Numbered from the stretch's first letter, positions 44,554 through 54,248 are shown. The stretch is 64,000 nucleotides of DNA from Qipengyuania pelagi (GCF_009827295.1 NZ_WTYD01000001.1:1488001-1552000), one strand, 5' to 3'. A program made the numbers and translations. The notes: generated by a model not told the origin, from the sequence alone.

Positions 44554-46512
44554 CTATCCCCCGGCGTGGTAGAAATCGTAAATCTGGCGAGCCACCCCTT
44601 CACTGATTCCGGGGGCGCGTTGCAGGTCTTCCAGAGCTGCCGCACGAACCTTCCCCGCAGTGCCGAAATGCAGCAAAAGCGCGCGTTTCCTGGCCGGACC
44701 GATGCCAGGAATTTCGTCCAGCGGGCTGGCCGTGATCGCCCGGCTACGCTTGGCACGGTGGGCGCCGATGGCGTAGCGGTGCACCTCGTCACGCAGGGTC
44801 TGGAGATAGAAAAGCAAGGGCGAATTCACCGGCAAGGTTTTTTCGCGCCCATCGGGAAAATGGAAAACCTCGCGCCCCTCGCGCCCGTGATGGGGGCCCT
44901 TGGCGATGGCGATCAGCGGAACGCGCTCGATCCCCATCTCCTCCAGCGTATCGCGCACGCTCGACATCTGGCCCTTGCCGCCATCGATCAGCACGAGATC
45001 GGGCCAGATCGTCTCGTGACTGCTCTTCTTCCCCTCCTCGCCCTCGGGATGTTCGGACAGATTGCGGAAGCGGCGCCCCATCACTTCACGCATCATCCCG
45101 AAATCGTCGTTCCCCTGCGCGCTCTTGATGTTGAACTTGCGATACTGCCCCTTCTCGAAGCCCTCGGGTGAAGCGACCACCATCGCGCCGACAGCCTTCG
45201 ATCCCTGGATGTGACTGTTGTCGTAGACTTCGATCCGTTGGGGCACCTCGTCGAGCTCGAGGAACTCCGCCAATTCGAGGAGGATTTTGGCCTTGGTCCC
45301 GCTTTCCGCCAGCCGCCGTTCGAGCGATTCGACGGCATTGCGGGTCGCCTGCTGCATCAGCTTGCGCCGGTCGCCGCGCTGGGGGATCGAGATCGCGACC
45401 ACATGGCCCGCCTTTTCGGCCAGAGCTTCGGCGATCAATTCCTGCTCCGGCAGCTCCCGGTCGACGAGGATGGTGCGCGGCGGCGGCACCTCCTCGTAGA
45501 ATTGCAAGAGCACATCGGCCATCACTTCGGCCTCTTCGACATCGCCGGTGTTCTTGGGAAAGATCGCGCGGTGGCCCCAATTCTGGCCGCCCCGGATGAA
45601 GAAGGCCTGGACACCCATCTGCCCGCCCTTGGACGCCAGCGCGAACACGTCCGCATCGCCGAGGCCGCTGGCGTTGATCGCCTGCGAGCCTTGGATGAAA
45701 GTCGCCGCCCGCAGCCTATCGCGCAGGATGGTCGCGGTCTCGAAATCGAGATTTTCGGCGGCCTTTGCCATCTGCTTTTCCATGCTCGCCTGCACCGCGC
45801 CGGACTTCCCGCCGAGAAAATCCTTCGCCTCGCGCACCAGGCTCGCATACCCATCCGCGTCGATCCTGCCGACGCAAGGGGCCGAACAGCGCTTGATCTG
45901 GTAGAGCAGGCAGGGTCGGTCGCGATTGGCGAAGAAACTGTCGGTGCAACTGCGCAGCAGGAACAGTTTCTGCAACGCGTTCAACGTCTTGTTGACCGAT
46001 CCGGCGCTGGCGAAGGGCCCGTAATATTCGCCCTTGGCCCGCCGCGCCCCACGGTGCTTCTGGATGCGCGGAAAGGCATGGTCGGCGCGCAGCAGGATGA
46101 AGGGAAAGCTCTTGTCGTCGCGCAGCAGCACGTTGAAGGGCGGGCGATAGCGCTTGATAAGCTGCGCTTCGAGCAGCAGCGCCTCGGCCTCCGAATTGGT
46201 GACCACGATCTCCATCGCGCGGCACTGGCTGACCATGCGCTTGAGCCGGTTGGAAAGACCCTTCACCTGCGCGTAATTCGCGACCCGCGCCTTGAGGCTG
46301 CGCGCCTTGCCGACATAGAGGACGTCACCGCGCGTATCGAGCATCCGGTAGACGCCGGGGCGCGGCTTCAGGGTGCGTACCGTATCGCGGATCACGCCCA
46401 CGCCGGTCTCCAGATCGGGCTGCGCGCTGGCGACGGTATAGGTCGCGCGTTCCTCGTTGAAACGCTCGCTGCCTCGGGGATCGTGGGGGGAACCGGCCTT
46501 CGTTCGCGACAT
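44554..46512 (-). CDS. uvrC: Excinuclease ABC subunit C
   Basis: A 652-residue nuclease of nucleotide excision repair. The GIY-YIG domain is PGVYRMLDTRGDVLYVGKARSLKARV (about residues 52-77), read in parts. The UVR helix pair is ENLDFETATILRDRL (about 228). The RNase-H-like endonuclease half includes YDNSHIQGS and LIDGGKGQM. HhH motifs close it (DEIPGIGPARKRALL). I chose ATG 46512; the longer open frame upstream is antisense to the permease gene. It cuts on both sides of DNA lesions with UvrAB. Confidence 0.97.
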   Translation of the reverse strand: MSRTKAGSPHDPRGSERFNEERATYTVASAQPDLETGVGVIRDTVRTLKPRPGVYRMLDTRGDVLYVGKARSLKARVANYAQVKGLSNRLKRMVSQCRAMEIVVTNSEAEALLLEAQLIKRYRPPFNVLLRDDKSFPFILLRADHAFPRIQKHRGARRAKGEYYGPFASAGSVNKTLNALQKLFLLRSCTDSFFANRDRPCLLYQIKRCSAPCVGRIDADGYASLVREAKDFLGGKSGAVQASMEKQMAKAAENLDFETATILRDRLRAATFIQGSQAINASGLGDADVFALASKGGQMGVQAFFIRGGQNWGHRAIFPKNTGDVEEAEVMADVLLQFYEEVPPPRTILVDRELPEQELIAEALAEKAGHVVAISIPQRGDRRKLMQQATRNAVESLERRLAESGTKAKILLELAEFLELDEVPQRIEVYDNSHIQGSKAVGAMVVASPEGFEKGQYRKFNIKSAQGNDDFGMMREVMGRRFRNLSEHPEGEEGKKSSHETIWPDLVLIDGGKGQMSSVRDTLEEMGIERVPLIAIAKGPHHGREGREVFHFPDGREKTLPVNSPLLFYLQTLRDEVHRYAIGAHRAKRSRAITASPLDEIPGIGPARKRALLLHFGTAGKVRAAALEDLQRAPGISEGVARQIYDFYHAGG

Positions 46513-46587
46513 GGGGCGGGAGATAGTGCGCCCGCTCGCTTTTCTCAAACGCTTGTGCGGGGCCGCGTTTCGCGCCATCCGGCGGTG

Positions 46588-47883
46588 ATGGACCTGCTCT
46601 CGACCTCGAAGGACCCCGCACCGCCGCGCACGATCGGCTTCTGGGGCACGGCTCTGTTTCCGATCAACGGCATGATCGGGGCGGGGATATTCGCCTTGCC
46701 AGCGGTGCTCGCCGCCGGTGTCGGCAGTTTCGCGCCGTGGCTGATGTTGCTCGGCGGGATCGCCTTCATGCCGCTCGCGCTGTGCTATGCCTGGCTGGCG
46801 GGCAAGTTCGAAAACAGCGGCGGTCCTGTGCTGTATGGCGAGGCCGCGTTCGGGCGCTTCGTCGGTTTCCAGTCCGGCTGGGCGCGCTATGCCAGCGCGA
46901 TCGTGACGGCGGCGGCCAATACCAGCGTCATGGTCGCCTATATGGCGGCGCTGTGGCCTGCGATGGCCGATCCGGTGATCGAGATGGGCGCCATCGCGAC
47001 GATCCTCGCCATCATCACGCTGGTCAATCTCGTCGGCATGAGCCGCGCGGTCGGCGCGCTGGGCGTGATGACCGTCATCAAGGTCGTTCCGCTGTTTGCG
47101 CTCGTAGTCTCCGCGCTGTTCGCGGGCAATCCGGCGATCGGCTTTGCCTTGCCCGAATTCAGCGCGGTCGAGACCGTGGTCTTGCTGACATTCTATGCCT
47201 TCATGGGCTTCGAGGCGGTGGTGGAACCGGCGGGCGAGATGCGCGAGCCGCGCCGCGACATTCCACGCGCGATCGTCACCATGGTGGCGGGTGTCACCGC
47301 GCTCTACATGGCGGTGATCTGGGCCTATCTCGCCATCGGGCCGACCGTCGCGAACGAGGAGAACGCACTGGCCGCTGCCGCGCTCGACACGATGGGACAG
47401 ATCGGATCGCTCGCCATTGTCATCGCCGCCGCGTTCAGCATCGGAGCGAACAATTTCAACAGCGCCACCACCCAGCCCCGCATTCTCTACGGCATGGCCC
47501 AGCGGGGGATGCTGCCGCGCTGGTTCATGGGCGTGTCGAAGCGGTACGGGACGCCCGCCAACGCCATCCTGTTCACCGGCGGCGCGTCGATCGCGTTCGG
47601 GATGTGGGAAGGGTTCGCGGTTCTCGCAGTGGCAGGCACGCTGATCCGGCTGGTGACCTACACGATCTGCGCGGCGGCGTTGCCGATGATCGAACACCGC
47701 GAAGGGCGCGTGAATCCGCTCCATGCCGCCTGCGCTTTACTGGCGATCCTGGTCAGCCTGTTCGTCGCGCTTCAAGTCGATAGCCAGGCGGTGCTGGTCT
47801 TCTTTGGCCTGCTGGTGCTGGGAACGGTGTTCTATTTCGTCGCCGGACGACAGGACGCCCAGACGACGCTTCCGGTCGGGTGA
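46588..47883 (+). CDS. APC-superfamily amino acid permease
   Basis: A 431-residue inner-membrane transporter with about 12 helices. The first helix carries INGMIGAGIFALPAVLAAGVG, the substrate/sodium site glycine motif of the APC superfamily. TFYAFMGFEAVVEPAGEMREPRRDIPRA is the helix-6 region. Substrate specificity cannot be told. It is divergent from uvrC with 75 bases between starts and its TGA overlaps the flavoprotein ATG (TGATG). Confidence 0.92.
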   Translation: MDLLSTSKDPAPPRTIGFWGTALFPINGMIGAGIFALPAVLAAGVGSFAPWLMLLGGIAFMPLALCYAWLAGKFENSGGPVLYGEAAFGRFVGFQSGWARYASAIVTAAANTSVMVAYMAALWPAMADPVIEMGAIATILAIITLVNLVGMSRAVGALGVMTVIKVVPLFALVVSALFAGNPAIGFALPEFSAVETVVLLTFYAFMGFEAVVEPAGEMREPRRDIPRAIVTMVAGVTALYMAVIWAYLAIGPTVANEENALAAAALDTMGQIGSLAIVIAAAFSIGANNFNSATTQPRILYGMAQRGMLPRWFMGVSKRYGTPANAILFTGGASIAFGMWEGFAVLAVAGTLIRLVTYTICAAALPMIEHREGRVNPLHAACALLAILVSLFVALQVDSQAVLVFFGLLVLGTVFYFVAGRQDAQTTLPVG

Positions 47884-49097
47884 TGGATGGTCAGGCGCAG
47901 CGATACGATGCGATAATCCTCGGCGCGGGCGCTGCCGGATTGATGGCGGCCGCGCGCGCCGGACAGCGGGGCCGCCGCGTGCTCGTTCTCGAGCGGGCGG
48001 ACCGCGTCGGCAAGAAGATCCTCATCTCCGGCGGCGGACGCTGCAATTTCACCAATCTCGGCGCCGGTCCCGCCAATTATCTTTCGTCCAACCCGCATTT
48101 CGCCAAATCCGCGCTGGCGCGATACACGGCGCGCGATTTCCTCGGCATGGTCGAACGCCATGGGATCGCGTGGCACGAAAAGACATTGGGCCAGCTGTTC
48201 TGCGACGGGTCGGCGCAGCAGATCGTCGATATGCTGCTGGAGGAATGCGCGCGGGCGCGGGATTTCGGGGGGGAGGTCGCGATCCGCTGCGGCGAGGAGA
48301 TCGACTCCGTTGAGCATGGCTCGGAGCTGGGCTTCGCGGTGACGACGCAATCCGGGCACCATGCCGCCCCGGCCCTGGTCATCGCGACGGGCGGCCCCTC
48401 GATCCCCAAGATGGGGGCGAGTGGCTTCGCCTATGATCTGGCGCGGCAGTTCGGGCTCAAGATCGTGGAGCCGCGCCCCGCCCTCGTCCCGCTGACGCTG
48501 GGCGGCGAAGAGGTGCTGTTCCGCGAGATTTCGGGCGTCTCCGCTCCGGTGGTTGCCATGGCCGGGCCCAAGGGAAAGCAAGCCAGCTTTCCCGAAGCGG
48601 CGCTGTTCACGCATCGCGGCCTGTCCGGCCCCGCGATCCTGCAAGCCAGTTCCTACTGGCGGCCGGGCGAGACGGTGACGGTCAATTTCCTGCCCGAGGA
48701 AGCGCCCGGCTGGTTGACCGGGCTCAAGCGCACCACCCCACGCCTGACCCTGCGGGCCATCCTGCGCGAACGCCTGCCCCAGCGCCTCGCCGATATCCTC
48801 GCCGATCGGATCGGCCTGATGAGCGAACTGGGCAATGCGCCCGACAAGGCGCTGGCCGAAGCCGAAAAAAGGCTCGCGGCTTGGCAGTTCACGCCCAATG
48901 GCAGCGAAGGCTACGCCAAGGCGGAAGTCACGGTCGGCGGCATCGCCACGACCGAGCTTTCCTCGAAGACGATGGAAGCGCGCCGCGTTTCGGGCCTCTA
49001 CGCCATCGGCGAGGCGGTGGACGTGACCGGCTGGCTCGGCGGATACAATTTCCAATGGGCCTGGGCGAGCGGCGTCGCAGCGGGCGACGCGCTCTAG
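47883..49097 (+). CDS. BaiN/HI0933-family NAD(P)/FAD-dependent oxidoreductase
   Basis: A 404-residue flavoprotein. The dinucleotide motif is AIILGAGAAGLMAAARAG (about residues 10-27). KKILISGGGRCNFTN is the HI0933 signature, and LYAIGEAVDVTGWLGGYNFQWAWASG closes the FAD site. Its function is not settled in the family. ATG 47883 overlaps the permease stop; a GTG just before is possible but less good. It converges on the TonB receptor gene. Confidence 0.9.
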   Translation: MDGQAQRYDAIILGAGAAGLMAAARAGQRGRRVLVLERADRVGKKILISGGGRCNFTNLGAGPANYLSSNPHFAKSALARYTARDFLGMVERHGIAWHEKTLGQLFCDGSAQQIVDMLLEECARARDFGGEVAIRCGEEIDSVEHGSELGFAVTTQSGHHAAPALVIATGGPSIPKMGASGFAYDLARQFGLKIVEPRPALVPLTLGGEEVLFREISGVSAPVVAMAGPKGKQASFPEAALFTHRGLSGPAILQASSYWRPGETVTVNFLPEEAPGWLTGLKRTTPRLTLRAILRERLPQRLADILADRIGLMSELGNAPDKALAEAEKRLAAWQFTPNGSEGYAKAEVTVGGIATTELSSKTMEARRVSGLYAIGEAVDVTGWLGGYNFQWAWASGVAAGDAL

Positions 49098-49103
49098 AAT
49101 TGC

Positions 49104-51914
49104 TTAGAACGCCTTGCGCAGGTCCACCCCGATATAACGGCCGGTCGGATCGATGCGGAACGGCTGGAATGCGTCGGGCACCACGCCGTCCTCGTCCTCG
49201 ACCCTGCGGCGCGAATCGAAGACGTTGTCGACGCGGAACGAGACGCGCAGACCGTCAAACCAGCCATCGTCCTTCTTCAGCACCTGGCCGAGATCGGCGA
49301 AGAGGCGGATGTCGACGGTCGCGAGGTCGCCGTAGAAGAGGTCGCTCGATCCCGGCAGGCCCGACCCGTTGAGGCGCGCTTCGCCGATGTAATTGCCCGA
49401 CAGGCGCATCCCATAGCCTTGCTTGAAGATACCACCTTCGAGCCGCGCGGTGTGCTGCGGGATAGCGCCGCCCGACAGGACATCCCCGTCGAGCTGGTCG
49501 AAGAGCGGACCGTTCTGCGACAGCAGCACTTCGTTTTCGAGCGTGATATTATGATTGAGGCTGAGGAAATAGCGCGCGCGGGTGTCTTCGGGATTGCCGC
49601 CGAACATCCCGCGCCTGCCGCCGCCTCTGCGAGCTGCGGGCTGACTTGACGCCTCACCCGCATTCTGCCCCGCACCTAGTGCCCCATCGGCCGAACACAT
49701 GCGCGCCCGCACAGCCGCCAGCTTTTCGGGATCGATCTCGCCCGCCTCGTTCTCGAGGCGTGCGAGCATCGCTTCGGGCAGGCCGTCGAGATTAGGCGGA
49801 TCGGCGCAGATAGCGGTGCGCATGGCGGCGAAGCGCTCGCTGTCCTGGCTCGCCTGCTCCCCGCAGAAGCGCGCGCGCGCCTGGGCGATCTTTTCGGGAT
49901 CGGGATTGCCGTCCGCATCCATCAGGCGGTCGCGGAACTGTTCGGGGATTTGCGACAGGTCCGGCATCTCGCCTTCGGGCGCATTGCAGAACGCCGCGCG
50001 GATCGCTTCCATCCGCGCCGGGTCCATCATCATGACGGCGCCGCCCTGAACGCCATTTTGGCCGCCACTCTGTCCTCTGGCCTGTCCCCCGCCCTGACCG
50101 GAAGCAGCGCCAGCGGCAGCGGGCGGACCGCCGCGCTCTTCACGCGGTTCGGGCGCCTTGCCGATCTCGCCGCGCGTGTTGATCCCGAAAGAGAGGACCC
50201 GGCTGCGCGTCTCGAACAGGGTCAGCGGCCTTCTGTCGATCGCCAGCAGCGTTCCGGCGGCATCGCGTTGGACCCGGTCGGGAAAGGCCTGTTCGAACGC
50301 GGCGCCGAAGCCCGGCGTCGCGGTCACGTCGTCCGATCGGTTGATGCCGTAATCCACGCTGACGCGGGTGTTCTCCCAGAAGGGCAGCTCGTAATTGGCG
50401 CTGAACTTCCAGTCCGCCTGCGTTTCCGCGCGCAGATTTGGATTGCCGCCGGTGATCAAAGTCACGAATTCGGTGTTTCCACGCGCATAATCGAAGACCG
50501 GCACGTTGAATTCGTCGATGCGTGGGCTGCCGAGTTCGGTCAGGGTCGGGGCGACCTCGCGATTGATGCGCGTGGCACTCAGCGTGAGATTGTCGAACGG
50601 GGCCCAGGTCAGCCCCGCGCTCCAATTGGTCAGCGCACCGAAATCGGACAGGTCCTCGATCCCGGCGGTGAGGTTCGCGCTGAGGCCGCCGATCGCGCCC
50701 AGAAACCCGCCGCGCTCGGCGATCGGGACCGAGAGGTTGACGCCGCCATTGAGGCGCCTGCGCGTCAGTCCGAGGTCGCTGTCGGCGCGCGTGTCGCTGC
50801 TCTCGATCCGCTTCCAGTCGAAGCCGAGGTCGAGCGTCGTCGTCACCTCGCCCGCAGGCAGTTCGAGCGGATTGCCGATGAAGGTCGCCTTGTTGACGAA
50901 GGACCAGGTGCGGCTGTTCGCCACGTCGAACCCGGTCCCGTCGCGCCGGTCGATCTCGGTCTGGGTGTCAGCCACCACCGCGTCGGCCGTGAAGGTCGAT
51001 CGCCAGTCGCCGAGCACGCCGCTCAACGTGGTGCCGAACGAGCCCGTATCGGTGTTGCTGCGCCGCTCGATCGGGTCGATCGTGCCCGGAACGAGGCCGG
51101 ACAGGCTCAGGCTCTCGCTGTGATTATAGGCCCCGTTGAGGCTCAGGGATGCGCCGCTGTCCATGAAGGCGCGGACGTAATTGGCGGTCGCCTCGGCGCT
51201 CATGCTGTCGGCGATCAGGCTGCGGAAGAAGGCCTCGTCCTCGCTCCCCGCGATCGTCAGGCCGCGCTCGCCTTCGGTCAGCAGGCTGGTATCCTCGATC
51301 TCCACATTAAAGTTCAGCCGCCCCTTCTCGCCGATCCGCAGATAGGTCGCCTCCTGCTCGTTGCGCGAGAACCCGCCCCGGTCGGGCTGCTCGTATTCGA
51401 CCTCGGCGGTGACGGCCTGGAAGTTGTTCTTGAGGATGATGTTGACGACGCGCTGGTCCGCCGAATAGCCGAAGCGCTGGGCGACCTCTTCGGGGAAGAC
51501 CTCGACCTTCTCGATCGCTTCGGGGGGATAGTTCGAAAATTCGCGTGGGCTCGATACGCGGATGCCGTTGACGAGGAACACCGGACGGCCACCGCCCCGC
51601 CCGCCGCGCGCTCCGCTCTGCGTGGCGGGTGCGATCGCTTCGAGCACGTCGGCGATGGAGCCCGCGCCGAAGGCCGCGATATCCTCTGCGTTGAATTCCG
51701 CGATCGGAGGCTGTTCGACATCGAGCTGACCGCGCAGGCGCGGGGCGGTGACGACGATCAGGTTCTCGGGATCGATATCGATCTGCCCTTCCGCCCGATC
51801 CGCTTCTTCGTTCTCGGGCGGAGCGGCATCCTGCGCCAGCAGGGGCTGCGGCCCCATCGCCGCCATGAAGGCGGCTGCCAATGCTAGAGTCGAGGCGTAA
51901 GTGCTGGATTGCAA
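49104..51914 (-). CDS. TonB-dependent outer-membrane receptor with an inserted cysteine-repeat module
   Basis: A 936-residue receptor with a signal peptide (ALAAAFMAAMGPQPLLAQ), a plug domain (DVLEAIAPATQSGARGGRGGGRPVFLVNGIRV) and a beta-barrel. The C-terminus ends in GRYIGVDLRKAF, with the terminal aromatic residue expected of outer-membrane barrels. In the last third a large Gly/Gln-rich and helical insert holds two copies of a Cys-containing repeat. No ATG fits the signal peptide; TTG 51914 has AAGG 8 bases upstream. It is divergent from infA. The substrate is unknown. Confidence 0.9.
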   Translation of the reverse strand: MQSSTYASTLALAAAFMAAMGPQPLLAQDAAPPENEEADRAEGQIDIDPENLIVVTAPRLRGQLDVEQPPIAEFNAEDIAAFGAGSIADVLEAIAPATQSGARGGRGGGRPVFLVNGIRVSSPREFSNYPPEAIEKVEVFPEEVAQRFGYSADQRVVNIILKNNFQAVTAEVEYEQPDRGGFSRNEQEATYLRIGEKGRLNFNVEIEDTSLLTEGERGLTIAGSEDEAFFRSLIADSMSAEATANYVRAFMDSGASLSLNGAYNHSESLSLSGLVPGTIDPIERRSNTDTGSFGTTLSGVLGDWRSTFTADAVVADTQTEIDRRDGTGFDVANSRTWSFVNKATFIGNPLELPAGEVTTTLDLGFDWKRIESSDTRADSDLGLTRRRLNGGVNLSVPIAERGGFLGAIGGLSANLTAGIEDLSDFGALTNWSAGLTWAPFDNLTLSATRINREVAPTLTELGSPRIDEFNVPVFDYARGNTEFVTLITGGNPNLRAETQADWKFSANYELPFWENTRVSVDYGINRSDDVTATPGFGAAFEQAFPDRVQRDAAGTLLAIDRRPLTLFETRSRVLSFGINTRGEIGKAPEPREERGGPPAAAGAASGQGGGQARGQSGGQNGVQGGAVMMMDPARMEAIRAAFCNAPEGEMPDLSQIPEQFRDRLMDADGNPDPEKIAQARARFCGEQASQDSERFAAMRTAICADPPNLDGLPEAMLARLENEAGEIDPEKLAAVRARMCSADGALGAGQNAGEASSQPAARRGGGRRGMFGGNPEDTRARYFLSLNHNITLENEVLLSQNGPLFDQLDGDVLSGGAIPQHTARLEGGIFKQGYGMRLSGNYIGEARLNGSGLPGSSDLFYGDLATVDIRLFADLGQVLKKDDGWFDGLRVSFRVDNVFDSRRRVEDEDGVVPDAFQPFRIDPTGRYIGVDLRKAF
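49695..50012 (-). repeat. Two-copy cysteine repeat module in the TonB receptor
   Basis: Copy 1 (codons at 50012-49863, 50 residues) and copy 2 (49832-49695, 46 residues) share a pattern. An Ala-Met/Ile-Arg...Cys start is followed by a short Asp/Pro loop and a helix with (P)E, then DPEK(I/L)A-x-x-RAR(F/M)C. Each has two Cys, first near residue 9 and last at the end, so a disulfide per repeat is plausible. Flanks are Gly/Gln-rich (GQGGGQARGQSGGQNG). Confidence 0.75.
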
Positions 51915-52163
51915 TGTCTGAACCTTGATAAACGTCTGTCCGCCCCCGGCTCGTGAGCATGTGCAGCATGGCGAGTGAACGGGCCATAACGAAAACGCCT
52001 TGATCTCTACGCCCGTCGAACCATATCGGGCGTTGGTCGGACCTGCGCCGACCCTCTTCCCTTTTTCGCTGCGCGCGGCTACAGCGCGCGCCCTGACGGG
52101 CATAAGCGCCCGGCACCCGATTCCTCGGACAGATCCGAGATATTTCCCGAGACAAGGATACAC
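51915..52163. promoter_or_regulatory. Divergent gap between the TonB receptor and infA
   Basis: A 249-base gap with no coding frame that I can support. It must hold the promoters of both genes. The infA ATG is preceded by CAAGGA 6-11 bases upstream. No clear -35/-10 pair, operator or terminator is evident. Confidence 0.5.
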
Positions 52164-52409
52164 ATGGCCAAAGAAGAACTCCTCGAAATGCGCGGCCGGG
52201 TTGTAGAGTTGCTCCCGAACGCGATGTTCCGGGTAGAGCTCGAAAACGGTCACGAAGTGCTCGGCCACACCGCCGGCAAGATGCGCAAGAACCGGATCCG
52301 CGTGCTGGTGGGTGACGAGGTGCTGTGCGAATTGACGCCTTACGACCTGACCAAGGCGCGCATCACCTATCGCTTCATGCCGGGCCGTGGCGGTCCGGGG
52401 CCGCAATAA
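52164..52409 (+). CDS. infA: Translation initiation factor IF-1
   Basis: An 81-residue OB-fold protein that binds the ribosomal A site during initiation. It follows the family closely ([54 protein letters not shown]), then adds a nine-residue Gly/Pro-rich tail ([10 protein letters not shown]) not present in the usual 72-residue form. An AAGGA site lies 6 bases upstream of the ATG. It precedes maf on the same strand. Confidence 0.96.
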   Translation: MAKEELLEMRGRVVELLPNAMFRVELENGHEVLGHTAGKMRKNRIRVLVGDEVLCELTPYDLTKARITYRFMPGRGGPGPQ

Positions 52410-52431
52410 TCTTATCGTGACATCCCGCGCG

Positions 52432-53007
52432 ATGACCGCGCCGCGCCTGATCCTCGCTTCCGCCAGCCCGCGCCGCCGCGAATTGCTCGCGCGGCTGGGC
52501 GTGACACCGGACGCGGTCGCTCCTGCCGACATCGACGAGACGCCATTCAAGGCGGAATTGCCGCGCGACTATGCCCGCCGCATGGCGCGCGAGAAGGCGC
52601 TGGCCGCGGCGAGCGACGCGGCCCATGTCCTTGCAGGTGACACGGTGGTCGCCGCAGGGCGCCGCATCCTCCCCAAGGCCGAGGACGAGGCAACCGCCCG
52701 CCGCTGTCTCGAACTGCTGTCGGGCCGCCGCCATACCGTCCTATCCGCCATCGCCCTGCGCGCGCCGGACGGGACGCTGCGCGAGAAATTGAGCGAGACG
52801 GCGGTCAAGTTCAAGCGCCTCTCCGCCGAGGAGATCGACGCCTATATCGTGAGCGGGGAATGGGACGGCAAAGCCGGTGGCTATGCCATTCAGGGCGCGG
52901 CGGAAGGGCTCGTCTCGTGGATGCAGGGCAGCCATTCGGGCGTCGTGGGCCTGCCGCTGTATGAAACGCGCATTCTTCTGAAATCGGCGGGCTTCCCGCT
53001 TGGCTGA
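52432..53007 (+). CDS. maf: Maf family nucleoside triphosphate pyrophosphatase
   Basis: A 191-residue protein. The Maf signature ASASPRRRELLARLG opens it, and GDTVVAAGRRIL with a following E motif and GAAEGLVSWMQGSHSGVVGLPL complete the site. Maf proteins remove modified or non-canonical nucleotides. I chose ATG 52432; a GTG five codons earlier is possible. Its stop lies in the start of the next gene. Confidence 0.93.
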   Translation: MTAPRLILASASPRRRELLARLGVTPDAVAPADIDETPFKAELPRDYARRMAREKALAAASDAAHVLAGDTVVAAGRRILPKAEDEATARRCLELLSGRRHTVLSAIALRAPDGTLREKLSETAVKFKRLSAEEIDAYIVSGEWDGKAGGYAIQGAAEGLVSWMQGSHSGVVGLPLYETRILLKSAGFPLG

Positions 53008-53977
53008 GTGGCTGGTCGAGGAAGGGATCGGCGAGGAACGCGCGATCCTTCTCGACGATGGCGAGATACTGGCCACGCGCCTTTACTGGCCCGGACTGCT
53101 CGCCGCCGGGCAGGTGGAAGACGCCGTGCTCGCCTCGCGCCAGAAAGGCAGCGCACGCGGCACGGTGCGGTTCGCGAGCGGGGAAGAAGCCCTCGTCGAT
53201 CGCCTCCCGCGCTACGCGGTCGAAGGCGCGCCGCTCCGCGTCGAGATCACCCGCGAGGCGATCCGCGAGCGCGATCGCACGAAGCTGGCCCATGCCCGGA
53301 CTAGCGACGCACCGCCCCGCCCCGCCCCCGGACTGGTCGAGCAATTGCGCGACGAAGGGTTCACGACGAGATCGGTGCGGCGCTTCGCCAGCGGCGACTG
53401 GGACGAACTCTGGCTCGAAGCGTGGCAGGGTTCGACCGCTTTCGACGGCGGCGAGCTTGCTTTCTTCGACACCAGCGCGATGACGCTGATCGATGTGGAC
53501 GGGCCGGACGATCCGCGCGCGCTGGCGCTAGCGGCTGTTCCCGCGATCGCCAGTGCCTTGCGACGTCTGGACATAAGCGGATCGATCGGGATCGACTTTC
53601 CGACTCTCACCACGAAGAGCGACCGCAAGGCGGTGGACATGGCGCTCGGCGAGACGCTGACGGATTTGCCGCATGAGCGCACCGCGATGAACGGTTTCGG
53701 CTTCGTCCAATTGGTTGCCCGCTTCGCCCGCCTGTCCTTGCTCCAGCGGATCCAGCGCGATCGCACCGGGGCCGCCGCTCGGCTGGCGCTGCGGCGCGCG
53801 GAAAGGGTCGAAGGTCCGGGCGTCACTCTGCTCACGGTCCATCCGGCTCTGAAAGCCAGGTTGCGCCCGGAATGGTTGGCGGACCTGGAGCGGCGGACAG
53901 GGCGCCCGACGCGGATCGCCCTCGATCCCGGACTTGCGCTGGAAGCCGCCGCCGCCCAGATCGTGCCGCATGACTAA
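53000..53977 (+). CDS. Short RNase E/G family protein
   Basis: A 325-residue relative of RNase E/G. An N-terminal region resembles a degenerate S1 domain. TLIDVDGPDD and SGSIGIDFPTLTTKSDR carry the acidic residues that hold catalytic Mg in RNase E/G (the usual IDVNxG and IDFID positions). The zinc-link Cys pair of RNase E is missing. It starts with TTG 53000, overlapping maf by 8 bases, and overlaps yacG at its end. The maf-RNase-yacG order is usual in sphingomonads. Confidence 0.85.
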   Translation: MAEWLVEEGIGEERAILLDDGEILATRLYWPGLLAAGQVEDAVLASRQKGSARGTVRFASGEEALVDRLPRYAVEGAPLRVEITREAIRERDRTKLAHARTSDAPPRPAPGLVEQLRDEGFTTRSVRRFASGDWDELWLEAWQGSTAFDGGELAFFDTSAMTLIDVDGPDDPRALALAAVPAIASALRRLDISGSIGIDFPTLTTKSDRKAVDMALGETLTDLPHERTAMNGFGFVQLVARFARLSLLQRIQRDRTGAAARLALRRAERVEGPGVTLLTVHPALKARLRPEWLADLERRTGRPTRIALDPGLALEAAAAQIVPHD

Positions 53978-54158
53978 CGCTGCCAAGCCCTGCCCAATCT
54001 GTCGCAAGCCGAGGACGCCCGACAATGCGCCTTTCTGTTCGACCCGCTGCCGCGACCGCGATCTCTCGCAATGGTTCGGGGATGGCTATGCGGTCCCCGG
54101 CCGCCCCGCCCTGCCCGAGGAAATCGCCGCCGAGGTGATAGCAGGGAAAGAGGACTGA
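53970..54158 (+). CDS. yacG: DNA gyrase inhibitor YacG
   Basis: A 62-residue zinc protein with four ligand Cys: PCPICRKP and FCSTRCRDRDLSQWF. YacG binds and inhibits GyrB in other bacteria. ATG 53970 overlaps the RNase gene end by 8 bases. It is the last gene before tRNA-Phe. Confidence 0.92.
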   Translation: MTNAAKPCPICRKPRTPDNAPFCSTRCRDRDLSQWFGDGYAVPGRPALPEEIAAEVIAGKED

Positions 54159-54248
54159 AAACCCCTTGCCAAGCTTTCATGGCTTCGCCATAGGGCGGCG
54201 CTCCAACCGCTCGCCGGTTCCTCATCGAGGGCCGCCGCAAGAGTGTTA

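Noticed and set aside
44554..47724. Apparent 1056-codon frame extending uvrC upstream
   Set aside because: The extra part is antisense to the permease gene. The UvrC domains start normally from ATG 46512.
49104..52550. TonB receptor frame open to 52550
   Set aside because: The extension covers infA in antisense and carries no signal peptide. The signal peptide begins just after TTG 51914.
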